DNA of 64,000 nucleotides. Origin: Pseudomonadota bacterium. Its GTDB lineage: Bacteria > Pseudomonadota > Gammaproteobacteria > Burkholderiales > Rhodocyclaceae. Shown in pieces: positions 36,756-45,239 of this stretch. The position numbers were made by a program, and so were the translations under genes. The DNA lies in NCBI GenBank assembly GCA_026399515.1, contig JAPLQT010000122.1, positions 62,001 to 126,000 on the forward strand, in the 5' to 3' direction. The notes under the pieces were generated by a model. It saw only the letters and a program-made list of their open reading frames with translations, ran no database searches and was not told the DNA's origin. The stretch's first letter is position 1, and each line of letters opens with the position of its first letter.

Positions 36756-37001
36756 ATGTGTCTCTCGGTGCCTTCCAGGGTTCTCGCCATCGACGGTTTG
36801 ACGGCGACGGTCGAAGCCGAGGGAGAGCAACGCAATGTCAGCCTGATGCTGCTCGACGATGAAGTGGCCTTGGGTGACTACCTGCTGATCCAGGCGGGGG
36901 GATTCGCCTTCGAGCGGGTCGATGCGCAGCGCGCCGAGGAATCCCTGAGCTTGATGCGGGAGATCGCCGCCAGGGGCGAAGCCGACATCCGTGCCTGGTA
37001 G
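36756..37001 (+). CDS. hybG: HypC/HybG family maturation chaperone
   Basis: An 81-residue HypC-type chaperone beginning MCLSVPSRVLAIDG. Cys2 is the residue that, after Met removal, binds the Fe(CN)2CO unit and the large-subunit precursor. The DEVALGDYLLIQAGGFAFER core is standard. A separate hypC (50.8 kb) and a HupF (43.5 kb) exist, so each hydrogenase appears to have its own member. It overlaps the following hybE start by 11 nt. Confidence 0.9.
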   Translation: MCLSVPSRVLAIDGLTATVEAEGEQRNVSLMLLDDEVALGDYLLIQAGGFAFERVDAQRAEESLSLMREIAARGEADIRAW

Positions 37002-37500
37002 CGCGCCCCGCCATGATGCCGATCCGTCGCGCCTGGTCGAGGCGGCGTTTCAACGCATCTGCGTCGAACACATGAGCGATGTTCCCATCGTCAATCCGGC
37101 GTTGCGGGTACAGGCGCTGGATTTCGCGCTGTGGCAGGAAAACTGGCTGGGCGTCCTGATTACGCCCTGGTGCATCAACCTGATGCTGCTGCCGGGACCG
37201 AATGGGCATTGGAAGAGCGTCTCCGGGAATCATCGGCTGTTTCACAGCTTTCCGTCGGGCAACTACGCGTTTCTCGGCGGCAAGGAAGCGGAGATCGGCG
37301 AGTACCAGTCCTGTTCGCTGATCTCCGAAATGTCGCAGTTTGCCGAGCATGAGAGTGCTTGTGCGGTGGCAAGGGAAGTGATCAAGAACATGCTCAAGGC
37401 GCCCGACCCGGTACCCGAAGCATTAAAGAAAGAGCAAGATTGCAAGACTGAGCCGTCGTTGAGCAAGAGGAGATTCCTGTTGCTCGGCAGCAGGAACTGA
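36991..37500 (+). CDS. hybE: [NiFe]-hydrogenase assembly chaperone HybE
   Basis: A 169-residue HybE/HupJ family protein that checks maturation of the large/small subunit pair before Tat export. Core motifs are FALWQENWLGVLITPWCINL, NHRLFHSFPSGNYAFLGG and YQSCSLISEM. The GTG at 36991 overlaps the hypC stop region, and no other upstream start is available, so it is adopted. A paralog (HupJ) lies at 45.5 kb. An extra C-terminal tail (~125-169) ends KRRFLLLGSRN, close to the HupJ end SRRGFILGGRAG. Confidence 0.88.
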   Translation: MPGSAPRHDADPSRLVEAAFQRICVEHMSDVPIVNPALRVQALDFALWQENWLGVLITPWCINLMLLPGPNGHWKSVSGNHRLFHSFPSGNYAFLGGKEAEIGEYQSCSLISEMSQFAEHESACAVAREVIKNMLKAPDPVPEALKKEQDCKTEPSLSKRRFLLLGSRN

Positions 37501-37547
37501 GCGCAGAAGTCATCGTTCAGCGGGTCGCCGAGCTGACAGATCCTCCG

Positions 37548-38102
37548 ATGAGCATCAAGGCCAACGACTTTCCCAATATCCCGCAGCGCCACCGCCGGCA
37601 ACTGCTGGCCGCGTTTTGTGCCGCAGGCGTGGCGGTGCCGGTGGTGTGGTACTACGCCAACCGGCCACAAGCCCCGGAAGGAAATCCGATCCCGGTGACT
37701 ATCGGCGACCTGCCGCCCGGCAAGCTGCGCGTCATCGACTGGCAGGCCCGCACGGTATGGGTGCTGCGCCGAACAGCCGAGGAACTGGCGATGCTGGCGG
37801 AGCACGAGAGCGAGCTTATCGACCCGAATTCGGCGCATTCGCTGCAACCCGAAGGCTGCCGCAACCGCCACCGCTCCTTGCGGCCGGAAATTTTTGTCGC
37901 CATCGGGCAATGCACCCACCAGGGATGTCCGCCCAACCTGCGCCTGGGCAGCGGCGGCCGTGGCGAGTTCCTGTGTCCCTGCCATACCTCGCGCTACGAC
38001 CTCGCTGGCCGCGTCTTCCGTCAGGGGCCGGCGCCGGCCAATCTGGTGATCCCGGCCTATCGCCTGGACGGCGATGACCGGGTGGTCATTGGCGCTAGCT
38101 GA
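37548..38102 (+). CDS. PetA-like Rieske 2Fe-2S protein in the hyb operon
   Basis: A 184-residue membrane-anchored Rieske protein. An N-terminal RHRRQLLAAF (Tat-like) leads into a single transmembrane helix (~20-37). The soluble domain keeps bc1-type Rieske features: VWVLRRTAEELAMLAEHESE, DPNSAHSLQPE, NRHRSLRPEIFVAIG, then the cluster motifs CTHQGC and CPCHTSRYD, with LAGRVFRQGPAPANL after them. Both Cys-His cluster pairs and the disulfide cysteines are present. In bc1 enzymes the motifs read CTHLGC and CPCHGS. No cytochrome b or c1 gene is adjacent. It lies 47 nt after hybE on the same strand, so an electron-transfer role with the Hyb hydrogenase is plausible but unproven. Confidence 0.85.
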   Translation: MSIKANDFPNIPQRHRRQLLAAFCAAGVAVPVVWYYANRPQAPEGNPIPVTIGDLPPGKLRVIDWQARTVWVLRRTAEELAMLAEHESELIDPNSAHSLQPEGCRNRHRSLRPEIFVAIGQCTHQGCPPNLRLGSGGRGEFLCPCHTSRYDLAGRVFRQGPAPANLVIPAYRLDGDDRVVIGAS

Positions 38103-38185
38103 GATCGGAAGCGACGGCTCAATACGCTGCAGAAAGAAAAATCGACCCCCGGACGTTTAATAGCTTTCCCTCGGACGGTGGAGCG

Positions 38186-38257
38186 CACGGCGGGATGGGG
38201 GCCGCGGGCTCCTCATGGTTATCACAAATCGTCACCCCCGCCCCCCATCCCGCCGTG
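38186..38257. repeat. Hairpin repeat, copy 1
   Basis: A perfect 16-bp inverted repeat, CACGGCGGGATGGGGG ... CCCCCATCCCGCCGTG, with a 40-nt spacer holding TTATCACAAATCGT (38219-38232). A related copy with the identical 14-nt core lies at 38955-39025, on the other side of two small genes. The surrounding 38103-38325 shows no gene. Confidence 0.8.
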
Positions 38258-38325
38258 TGACGTGGCGTCGGGTATTCTGGGAACACCCAGAGCATGGAAC
38301 CTTTGATTATTGTCCGTCCTTTCCG

Positions 38326-38535
38326 TTAGCCCCTATGTTCAATGCGACGGGGCGGCTTTTCACCGCCGCTTCGCGCAAGACCAATTTCGAGGGCGGTTTC
38401 AAGGCGAATTACGCGCTCAGTCAAACTCTCGATTTTCTGTTGTTGTGCGACGGATGTTGCCGCCATGCGCTCCACCTTGTCGTTCATCTTAATGACGGTG
38501 GTAATCGCATCCCACATTTTGTCGGCGACGCTCAT
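38326..38535 (-). CDS. Small coiled-coil protein, partner of the RHH-like gene
   Basis: A 69-residue protein with a central predicted coiled coil (KMNDKVERMAATSVAQQQKI, then ESLTERVIRLETAL). No membrane segment or enzyme motif is seen. Its ATG overlaps the stop of the upstream ribbon-helix-helix-like gene by 4 nt, so the pair is translationally coupled. I do not recognise the family. Toxin-antitoxin, plasmid-stability or mobilisation accessory proteins have this kind of layout, but none is supported by a motif. Confidence 0.6.
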   Translation of the reverse strand: MSVADKMWDAITTVIKMNDKVERMAATSVAQQQKIESLTERVIRLETALEIGLARSGGEKPPRRIEHRG

Positions 38536-38825
38536 CGAGCGGCCTTTCTCTCGACAGCCTTGCGTTCCATTGCCGCAATTCTCTTGTTCGAGGCTTCAAT
38601 GAGAGCAAAAGCATTATCCATGGCGGCGCTGGCCTGTGCGGTAGTCTTGTTCATCTGGTCGATCATTCCCGCCAGAATCTTTTCATCCTCGGAAGGCCGA
38701 AACGACGCAGCAGCACGACGAAGAAACTCACCCATCGAGAGGCCAGCAGCTTTTGCCATCTTGGCTATTTGTCCCTTCTCTGTAGCCGTTACCAGGACAG
38801 GGATTCTTTCGGTTGCAGTCGCCAT
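38532..38825 (-). CDS. Ribbon-helix-helix-like DNA-binding protein
   Basis: A 97-residue protein. The N-terminal ~45 residues, RIPVLVTATEKGQIAKMAKA then GLSMGEFLRRAAASF, look like a ribbon-helix-helix domain: a short beta strand, a helix, a turn, then a second helix ending LRRAA. This is typical of MobC-like mobilisation proteins and of antitoxins. The C-terminal half is helical (MIDQMNKTTAQASAAMDNAF) and may pair with the coiled-coil partner encoded next. The gene lies inside a segment bounded by hairpin repeats between the two hydrogenase operons, suggesting acquired DNA. Confidence 0.65.
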   Translation of the reverse strand: MATATERIPVLVTATEKGQIAKMAKAAGLSMGEFLRRAAASFRPSEDEKILAGMIDQMNKTTAQASAAMDNAFALIEASNKRIAAMERKAVERKAAR

Positions 38826-38954
38826 CCATTTTCTCCTTTATGAACATGTTCAGCACATGTGCTTATTATGGCAAATACATGGGTACTGTCAAGGTTTTTC
38901 CGGCTGCGTTGACCCGATTCGACCCGAATATCTTTGCACTCAGCCTAAGGGGCG

Positions 38955-39025
38955 CGTGGCGGGATGGTGGTCAGGCGTTCTTCATAGTTATCACAAATCG
39001 TTGCTCCCGCCCCATCTTGCCGTGC
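38955..39025. repeat. Hairpin repeat, copy 2 (degenerate)
   Basis: Same organisation as 38186-38257: CGTGGCGGGATGGTGG, then the identical 14-nt core TTATCACAAATCGT at 38988-39001, then CCCGCCCCATCTTGCCGTG. The inverted repeat is imperfect here. The copies are in direct orientation. The remaining 464 nt upstream of hupS contain only this repeat and the hup promoter region. Confidence 0.7.
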
Positions 39026-39198
39026 GCTCAATGGTCCCTGGGGCACGCTGGTCTGCCGCTCCCGACAAGTAGCTTTCCACCGACACGACCCATCTGGATC
39101 AGGACTTACACCACACTGCAAGCGCGGTTGAAACAAACCAATTGCTTTATTGCTTTAATATCACCGACTTGAATAATCAAACCTGAATCATGGCGCGG

Positions 39199-39213
39199 TG
39201 GCACCGTTTTTGC
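39199..39213 (+). promoter_or_regulatory. Sigma54 promoter of the hup/hyp/hox operon
   Basis: TGGCAC-CGTTT-TTGC is a near-perfect -24/-12 element, ~76 nt before hupS. A possible IHF site (TATCACCGACTTG, 39159-39171, one mismatch) lies just upstream, as at other enhancer-dependent hydrogenase promoters. HoxA is the likely activator. Confidence 0.8.
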
Positions 39214-39289
39214 GAAACACACGTTACTTCGCTGGAAGGTTCGGGAGTCGTTCCTTACCAGAAGACGAAGACACTTCAGGAGAGCAGGA

Positions 39290-40378
39290 ATGACCGAAAC
39301 CTTTTACGACGTGCTGCGCCGGCAGGGGATTTCCCGTCGCAGTTTCCTCAAGTTTTGCAGCCTCACGGCGACTTCCCTGGGCCTCGGCGCGGCTGCCGCG
39401 CCGCGGATCGCCCACGCCATGGAAACCAAGCCGCGCACGCCGGTGATCTGGCTCGAAGGCCTGGAATGCACCTGCTGTTCCGAGTCCTTCATCCGTTCCG
39501 CCCATCCGCTGACCAAGGACGTGGTGCTGTCGATGCTGTCGCTCGACTATCACGTCACCCTGATGGCCGCCGCTGGCCACCAGGCCGAGAAGCAGCTCGA
39601 CGAGATCAAAAAGAAATACAAGGGCAACTACATCCTGGCGGTGGAAGGTAATCCGCCGCTCAATGAAGATGGCATGTACTGCATCGAGGCCGGCCGTCCC
39701 TTCATCGAAATCCTCAAGGAGACCGCGGCCGATGCCAAGGCGGTGATCGCCTGGGGCGCCTGTGCTTCCTGGGGCTGCGTCCAGGCCGCCAAGCCCAATC
39801 CGACCCGCGCCACGCCGATCGACAAAGTCATCAGCGGCAAGCCCATCATCAAGGTGCCGGGCTGCCCTCCGATTGCCGAGGTGATGACGGCGGTGGTCAC
39901 CTATATGCTGACTTTCGACCGCCTGCCGGAGCTGGACCGCCAGGGCCGGCCGAAGATGTTCTACGGCCAGCGCATCCACGACAAGTGCTACCGCCGCCCG
40001 CATTTCGATGCCGGCCAGTTCGTCGAAGCCTGGGACGACGATGCGGCGCGCAAGGGCCACTGTCTCTACAAAATGGGCTGCAAGGGGCCGACCACCTACA
40101 ACGCCTGCTCGACGGTGCGCTGGAACGACGGCGTGTCGTTTCCGATCCAGTCCGGTCACGGCTGCATCGGCTGTTCGGAAGACGGCTTCTGGGACAAGGG
40201 CAGCTTCTATGATCGTGTCACCGACATCAAACAGTTCGGCATCGAGGCGAATGCCGACAAGGTCGGTGGCACGGCGGCGGCGGCGGCGGGTGCCGTGGTG
40301 GTGGCGCACGCCGCGCTGACCGCGCTGAAGAAGGCCAAGAAATCGGACAGTGCTGAAACAGTGACGGGAGATAAATAG
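39290..40378 (+). CDS. hupS: [NiFe]-hydrogenase small subunit, oxygen-tolerant type (group 1d-like)
   Basis: A 362-residue HupS/HoxK/HyaA subunit. The Tat motif ISRRSFLKF is at 14-22, with likely cleavage after AHA (~43). The proximal cluster motif is [16 protein letters not shown] near residue 60, with the extra Cys (CTCC rather than CTGC). The second supernumerary Cys is in [14 protein letters not shown] near residue 163. These two give the six-Cys 4Fe-3S cluster that protects against oxygen. Medial/distal ligands are in [17 protein letters not shown] and [16 protein letters not shown]-terminal membrane anchor is at ~325-345. Confidence 0.95.
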   Translation: MTETFYDVLRRQGISRRSFLKFCSLTATSLGLGAAAAPRIAHAMETKPRTPVIWLEGLECTCCSESFIRSAHPLTKDVVLSMLSLDYHVTLMAAAGHQAEKQLDEIKKKYKGNYILAVEGNPPLNEDGMYCIEAGRPFIEILKETAADAKAVIAWGACASWGCVQAAKPNPTRATPIDKVISGKPIIKVPGCPPIAEVMTAVVTYMLTFDRLPELDRQGRPKMFYGQRIHDKCYRRPHFDAGQFVEAWDDDAARKGHCLYKMGCKGPTTYNACSTVRWNDGVSFPIQSGHGCIGCSEDGFWDKGSFYDRVTDIKQFGIEANADKVGGTAAAAAGAVVVAHAALTALKKAKKSDSAETVTGDK

Positions 40379-40379
40379 T

Positions 40380-42179
40380 ATGGGCGCTTACGAAACCCAA
40401 GGCTTCAAGATGGACAACTCCGGCAAGCGGGTCGTCGTCGATCCGATCTGCCGCATCGAGGGCCATCTGCGCGTCGAGGTGAATCTCGACAAGGACAACG
40501 TGATTCGCAACGCCGTGTCCACCGGGACCATGTGGCGCGGACTCGAAGTGATCCTCAAGGGCCGCGATCCGCGCGATGCCTGGGCCTTCACCGAGCGCAT
40601 CTGCGGCGTGTGCACCGGAACCCATGCGCTGACCTCGGTGCGCGCGGTGGAAGATGCGCTCTCCATCAAGATCCCCGAGAACGCCAACACCATCCGTAAC
40701 CTGATGCAGTTGAACCTCCATGTTCACGACCATCTGGTGCATTTCTACCACCTACATGCGCTGGACTGGGTGGATATCGTTTCGGCGCTCAAGGCCGACC
40801 CGAAGCGGACTTCCGAGCTGGCCCAGTCGATCTCGAACTGGCCGCTGTCCTCGCCCGGCTATTTTCGCGACCTACAGAACCGCCTGAAGAAGTTCGTCGA
40901 CTCTGGCCAGCTCGGTCCCTTCGCCAATGCCTACTGGGGCAATCCGGCCTACAAGCTGCCGCCGGAAGCCAACCTGATGGCGACGGCGCACTACCTCGAA
41001 GCGCTGGATTTCCAGAAGGAGATCGTCAAGGTCCACACCATCTTCGGCGGCAAGAACCCGCACCCGAACTGGCTGGTCGGTGGCGTGCCCTGCGCCATCA
41101 ACGTCCATGACACGGGCGCGGTGGGCGCCATCAACATGGAGCGCCTGAATCTGGTCAAGAGCATCGTCGACCGCAGCAAGGAATTTGTCGAACAGGTGTA
41201 CATCCCCGATCTGCTGGCCATCGCCTCGTTCTACAAGGGCTGGCTCTACGGCGGCGGCTTGTCCTCGCAGGCGCTGCTGAGCTACGGCGACCTGCCGGAA
41301 CGGGCCAACGATTATTCGCCGGGCAATCTGATGCTGCCGCGTGGCGCCATCATCGGCGGCAAGCTCGACAAGATCCACGAAGTCGATATCAAGGACCCGG
41401 AGCAGATCCAGGAGTTCGTCAACCATTCCTGGTACAAGTACGCCGACGAGTCCAAGGGCCTGCATCCCTTCGACGGCGTCACGGAACCCAACTACAAGCC
41501 CGAAGGCCCGAACTTCAAGGGCACGCGGACCAAGATCGACAACCTCGACGAGTCTGCCAAGTATTCCTGGATCAAGGCGCCGCGCTGGCGCGGCAATGCG
41601 ATGGAAGTCGGCTGCCTGTCGCGCATGGTGCTGGGCTATTTGCAACCGAAGCAATTCCCCTTCATCAAGGAGACCATCGACGGCGTCCTGAAACATCTCG
41701 ACGTTCCGGTCACCGCGCTGTTCTCAACGCTCGGACGCACTGCCGCGCGCGGCATCGAGGCGCTGTACTGCGCCGACCTGCAGGTCAAGCAGCTCGACAA
41801 GCTGATCGCCAATATCAAGGCCGGAGATTCCTCGACCGCCAACGTCGAGAAATGGGATCCCAGCACCTGGCCGAAGGAAGCCAAGGGAGCCGGCTTCACC
41901 GAGGCGCCGCGTGGCGCGCTGGGCCACTGGATCAAGATCAAGGACGGCAAGATCGACAACTACCAGTGTGTGGTGCCGACGACCTGGAACGGCAGTCCGC
42001 GCGATGCCAAGGGTCAGATCGGCGCCTTCGAAGCCGCGCTGATGAACACGCCGCTGGCCAAAGCCGACGAGCCGCTGGAGATCCTGCGCACCCTGCACAG
42101 CTTCGACCCGTGCCTCGCCTGCTCGACCCACGTGATGAGTGCCGACGGTCAGGAACTGACGTCGGTCAAGGTGCGCTAA
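40380..42179 (+). CDS. hupL: [NiFe]-hydrogenase large subunit (oxygen-tolerant uptake enzyme)
   Basis: A 599-residue catalytic subunit oxidising periplasmic H2. L1 is [19 protein letters not shown] near residue 75. L2 is [10 protein letters not shown] near the C-terminus, followed by [14 protein letters not shown], the tail removed by HupD. The start is 1 nt after the hupS stop, so translation is coupled. Length and motifs match HupL/HoxG/HyaB. Confidence 0.96.
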   Translation: MGAYETQGFKMDNSGKRVVVDPICRIEGHLRVEVNLDKDNVIRNAVSTGTMWRGLEVILKGRDPRDAWAFTERICGVCTGTHALTSVRAVEDALSIKIPENANTIRNLMQLNLHVHDHLVHFYHLHALDWVDIVSALKADPKRTSELAQSISNWPLSSPGYFRDLQNRLKKFVDSGQLGPFANAYWGNPAYKLPPEANLMATAHYLEALDFQKEIVKVHTIFGGKNPHPNWLVGGVPCAINVHDTGAVGAINMERLNLVKSIVDRSKEFVEQVYIPDLLAIASFYKGWLYGGGLSSQALLSYGDLPERANDYSPGNLMLPRGAIIGGKLDKIHEVDIKDPEQIQEFVNHSWYKYADESKGLHPFDGVTEPNYKPEGPNFKGTRTKIDNLDESAKYSWIKAPRWRGNAMEVGCLSRMVLGYLQPKQFPFIKETIDGVLKHLDVPVTALFSTLGRTAARGIEALYCADLQVKQLDKLIANIKAGDSSTANVEKWDPSTWPKEAKGAGFTEAPRGALGHWIKIKDGKIDNYQCVVPTTWNGSPRDAKGQIGAFEAALMNTPLAKADEPLEILRTLHSFDPCLACSTHVMSADGQELTSVKVR

Positions 42180-42207
42180 CCGCAATGCAACCCGCGAGGA
42201 GATTGCC

Positions 42208-42918
42208 ATGAACCTGAACGCGGCCGCCGCCGAACTTGAAAACAATCCGCAAACCGCCGCCGGCCGAACGGTGTATGTGTATGAAGCCCCGGTGCGTCTG
42301 TGGCACTGGCTCAACGCCCTGTGCATCCTGGTGCTGGCGTGTAGCGGCTACCTGATCGCCAGCCCGCTGTCGAGCACGCCGGGTGAGGCTTCCGATCACT
42401 TCCTGATGGGCTATATCCGTTTCGCCCACTTCGCCGCCGCCTACCTGTTCGCCGTCGCCTTCCTGGTCCGCATCTACTGGGCCGTGGTCGGCAACCACAA
42501 CGCGCGGGAGCTCTTCTACCTGCCCGTCACCGATGCCAAATGGTGGGCCGGCCTGGTGCGCGAACTCCGCTGGTATTTGTTCCTGGAGAAGCAGCCCTAC
42601 AAGTATGTGGGCCACAATCCGATGGGGCACTTGTTCATGTTCCTGTTCGTCACCGTGGCCGCCGTGCTGATGATCTGCACCGGTTTCGCGCTCTACGGCG
42701 AGGGCGCCGGGCTCGGCAGTTGGCAGGACCGTCTGTTCGGCTGGGTGATTCCCCTCCTCGGCGGCAGCCAGGCCACGCATAGCTGGCATCACCTCGGCAT
42801 GTGGGGCATCGTCAGCTTCGTCATCCTGCACGTCTATGCCGCCGTGCGCGAGGACATCATGAGCCGCCAGACCATGATCAACACCATGATCAGCGGTCAC
42901 CGAACCTTTCGCGACTGA
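42208..42918 (+). CDS. hupC: Hydrogenase cytochrome b subunit
   Basis: A 236-residue di-haem cytochrome b (HupC/HoxZ/HyaC) with four transmembrane helices. Likely haem-ligand histidines lie in VRLWHWLNALCI (helix 1), RFAHFAAAYLF (helix 2) and ATHSWHHLGMWGIVSFVILH (helices 3-4). It anchors HupSL to the periplasmic face and passes electrons to quinone. A good AGGAG ribosome site precedes the ATG. Confidence 0.95.
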   Translation: MNLNAAAAELENNPQTAAGRTVYVYEAPVRLWHWLNALCILVLACSGYLIASPLSSTPGEASDHFLMGYIRFAHFAAAYLFAVAFLVRIYWAVVGNHNARELFYLPVTDAKWWAGLVRELRWYLFLEKQPYKYVGHNPMGHLFMFLFVTVAAVLMICTGFALYGEGAGLGSWQDRLFGWVIPLLGGSQATHSWHHLGMWGIVSFVILHVYAAVREDIMSRQTMINTMISGHRTFRD

Positions 42919-42923
42919 ATGCC

Positions 42924-43535
42924 ATGGATGAAGCGCGCTGTGAAGTGCTGGTACTCGGCATCGGCAACCTGCTCTGGGCCGACGAGGGTTTCGGCGTGCG
43001 TTGCGTCGAGAAGCTCGCGGCCGAGTGGGTGCTGCCGGAAACGGTCACCGCGATGGACGGCGGTACCCAGGGTCTTTACCTGTTGCCTTACGTGCAAGCG
43101 GCGCGCCGCCTAGTGGTGTTCGACGCCATCGACTACGGCCTGCCACCCGGAACGATGAAGCGGGTGGAGGGGGACGAAGTGCCGCGTTTCATGGGTGTCA
43201 AGAAAATGAGCCTGCACCAGACCGGCTTTCAGGAAGTGATTTCCGCGGCGGCGCTGACCGGGAAACTGCCGGAGGAGTTGCTGCTGATCGGGGTCCAGCC
43301 CGAAGAGCTCGACGACTATGGCGGCAGCCTGCGGCCGGTGGTGAAGGCCCGGCTTGGCGACGCCATCGACATGGCCCTTGAGCAGTTGCGGCAGTGGGGC
43401 TACGCAGCGCAGCCGCGCCATGTCCCGGAAATGCAGTGCGACTCGGCGCTGGCACTGGCTGCTTATGAGTCCGGCCGTCCTTCGGTCGAGGCGGCGTGCC
43501 GCTATGGCGACGACCGCTACCTGCACGCCGCCTGA
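42924..43535 (+). CDS. hupD: Hydrogenase maturation endopeptidase HupD
   Basis: A 203-residue nickel-dependent endopeptidase for HupL. GIGNLLWADEGFGVRCVE contains the Glu ligand, VVFDAIDYGLPPGT the Asp, and KMSLHQTGFQEVISAA the His. It is distinct from the hybD copy (W-x-DEGFG rather than S-DEGVG), as expected for substrate specificity. It follows hupC by 5 nt. Confidence 0.93.
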   Translation: MDEARCEVLVLGIGNLLWADEGFGVRCVEKLAAEWVLPETVTAMDGGTQGLYLLPYVQAARRLVVFDAIDYGLPPGTMKRVEGDEVPRFMGVKKMSLHQTGFQEVISAAALTGKLPEELLLIGVQPEELDDYGGSLRPVVKARLGDAIDMALEQLRQWGYAAQPRHVPEMQCDSALALAAYESGRPSVEAACRYGDDRYLHAA

Positions 43536-43536
43536 C

Positions 43537-43908
43537 ATGTGCATGGCCTTGCCAATGCAAGTAGTGTGCATGGAGGGAAGCTTCGCGCTGTGCGAAGGCC
43601 GCAACGGCCGCGAGCGCGTAGACACCCTGCTCTCCGGGCCGCTTGAGCCTGGGCAGTGGGTGCTGTGTTTCCTCGGCGCCGTGCGTGAAGTCGTTGACGC
43701 CGAGCGTGCCGCCCGGGTCGGCGCCGCGCTGGCGGGACTCGAAGCGATTCTGGCCGGGACCAGTGCCGGTGCCGACGAGGCCAGCATAGACGCATTGATC
43801 GATCGTCATTTCTCCGATCTCGTCGATCGCGAGCCGCAGTTGCCCGATTTTCTGCGTCCCGCGCCTGTATCCACGCTTTCATCCGCCTCCGAGGGCCTCG
43901 CCTCATGA
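43537..43908 (+). CDS. hupF: HupF/HoxL, HypC-like chaperone for the uptake hydrogenase
   Basis: A 123-residue HypC-family protein starting MCMALPMQVVCMEG. Its C-terminal extension (~80-123) is typical of HupF and absent from HypC. HupF is known to stabilise HupL during maturation under oxygen. The start is 1 nt after the hupD stop, and the 3' end overlaps hupG by 4 nt. Confidence 0.9.
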   Translation: MCMALPMQVVCMEGSFALCEGRNGRERVDTLLSGPLEPGQWVLCFLGAVREVVDAERAARVGAALAGLEAILAGTSAGADEASIDALIDRHFSDLVDREPQLPDFLRPAPVSTLSSASEGLAS

Positions 43909-44372
43909 GTGAATTGTTACCGACTCCCGATCGCAGCGAGCGGCTGACCGAGCGTTTCGCTGTCATGCGCGAGCGCCATGGCTACACGCTGGTGGACCGC
44001 GACGGGTTTGACGCCTTTGTTGCCGCTCCTGGCGCAAGCCTGATCCTGTTTGCCGAAGAGCTACAGAAAATTCCGGAGACCTGGGACCTCATGGTCATCT
44101 TGCCGGAGGTGGTGGCCACGCTCGAACTGCCGGTGCGTGTCGGGATCCTGGCGCCGGAGACTGCCCGCTTGTTCGCCCCGCGCTATGGGATTCGCGTCTG
44201 GCCGGCGCTGTTGGCCGTGCGCGACGGCGGCTATCTGGGTGTCTTGGAAGGGCTGAAGGACTGGAGTGCCTACAGCCGCCTGATTCCCGAACTGCTGGCC
44301 GCGGAGCCGTCACGCATCCCGGGCATGGTTATTCCGGTGCACAACGCAAACGCCAGCACCGCCTGTCACTGA
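43905..44372 (+). CDS. hupG: HupG/HoxO/HyaE family thioredoxin-like chaperone
   Basis: A 155-residue thioredoxin-fold protein without the CxxC pair. The conserved parts are LILFAEELQKIPETWDLMVI and RYGIRVWPALLAVRDGGYLG. The HyaE/HoxO group binds the Tat signal of the small-subunit precursor and holds it back until cofactor assembly is complete. Overlaps with neighbours show it belongs to the hup operon. Confidence 0.9.
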   Translation: MSELLPTPDRSERLTERFAVMRERHGYTLVDRDGFDAFVAAPGASLILFAEELQKIPETWDLMVILPEVVATLELPVRVGILAPETARLFAPRYGIRVWPALLAVRDGGYLGVLEGLKDWSAYSRLIPELLAAEPSRIPGMVIPVHNANASTACH

Positions 44373-44393
44373 CCCCACTGAAAGAACGCAGCC

Positions 44394-45239
44394 ATGATGA
44401 GCTTTCCCATCCCCGTTGTAACCTACCGACCGGATATCGGACCGGGGTCGCAACCGCTCGACGACGAAATCCTGAATACGCTCGACGTGCAGGGCGACGT
44501 ACATACTTTTCGTCCGCCAATAACCGAACTCGATGCTGGGCCGGAGGTGGTGGCCGCGGCGATGGATTTTCTGCGTCAGTTGCTGGCCGCGTTGCAGGCG
44601 ACGCCGTTTGCTTCGCCGCAGTCGGTACGCTACTCGCTGTTGCAGTTCGATCCGGCAGTGCGCGACCAGATCAATGAGTTGCTGGGCGAGGGCGAAGTCA
44701 GTATTCAGACCGGCAGCGACCTGCATGCGCAGGAAACGGCTTTCACCGGCATCTGGCGAATCCGTGGCGCCAGCGTCGATGATGTCGAGGCCGGCGCGTT
44801 TCCCGCCGCCTTGCGTGATTTGGCGCTGGCGCGTGCGTTTCCAAGCGCTGCTGCGGCCGCGCCGCCGCCGGATCTGATGAACGCTCCGGCGCTGTATCAC
44901 GAGATTCGCAGTCTTTCAGCGCAATGGGATGCCGGACGGGCGGCGCAGGTCATTAATCTGTCCTTGTTGCCGGCGACGCCGGAGGATCTGGCGTGGCTCG
45001 ACGAGCAACTGGGCCGGATTTCCTTTTCCATCCTGTCGCGCGGCTTCGGCAACTGCCGCATCACCGCCACCGCCCTGCCTCACGTGTGGTGGGTGCAATA
45101 CTTCAACGGCATGGAGAAGCTGATCCTCAACTCCATCGAGTTGGTGGATATCCCCGCCGTGGCTCTCGCCGCCGCCGAGGACTACGCCGACAGCAGCGTG
45201 CGCCTGGCCGAGTGGATCGCCTCGCTGGAGCAGGCCTGA
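44394..45239 (+). CDS. hupH: HupH/HoxQ/HyaF maturation protein
   Basis: A 281-residue HyaF/HupH family protein, working with HupG on small-subunit maturation in oxygen-tolerant hydrogenases. Recognisable segments are GEGEVSIQTGSDLHAQETAF, ISFSILSRGFGNCRITATAL and VWWVQYFNGMEKLILNSIEL. Its TGA overlaps the ATG of the rubredoxin gene. Confidence 0.9.
   Translation: MMSFPIPVVTYRPDIGPGSQPLDDEILNTLDVQGDVHTFRPPITELDAGPEVVAAAMDFLRQLLAALQATPFASPQSVRYSLLQFDPAVRDQINELLGEGEVSIQTGSDLHAQETAFTGIWRIRGASVDDVEAGAFPAALRDLALARAFPSAAAAAPPPDLMNAPALYHEIRSLSAQWDAGRAAQVINLSLLPATPEDLAWLDEQLGRISFSILSRGFGNCRITATALPHVWWVQYFNGMEKLILNSIELVDIPAVALAAAEDYADSSVRLAEWIASLEQA

Noticed and set aside
34550-36835. Long open frame (761 codons) on the minus strand opposite hybC and neighbours
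   Set aside because: It lies antisense to hybB end, hybC, hybD and hypC, which have clear family motifs. The frame is a GC-rich shadow with no recognisable domain.
38326-38825. Classical toxin-antitoxin pair
   Set aside because: The first gene is RHH-like as in many antitoxins, but the second protein is a 69-aa coiled coil with no known toxin motif. The assignment would be a guess.
38186-39025. Hairpin repeats as IS terminal inverted repeats or integron attC sites
   Set aside because: No transposase or integrase lies between them, the copies are in direct orientation, and no attC-type core (GTTRRRY) was seen. Left as an unclassified repeat.
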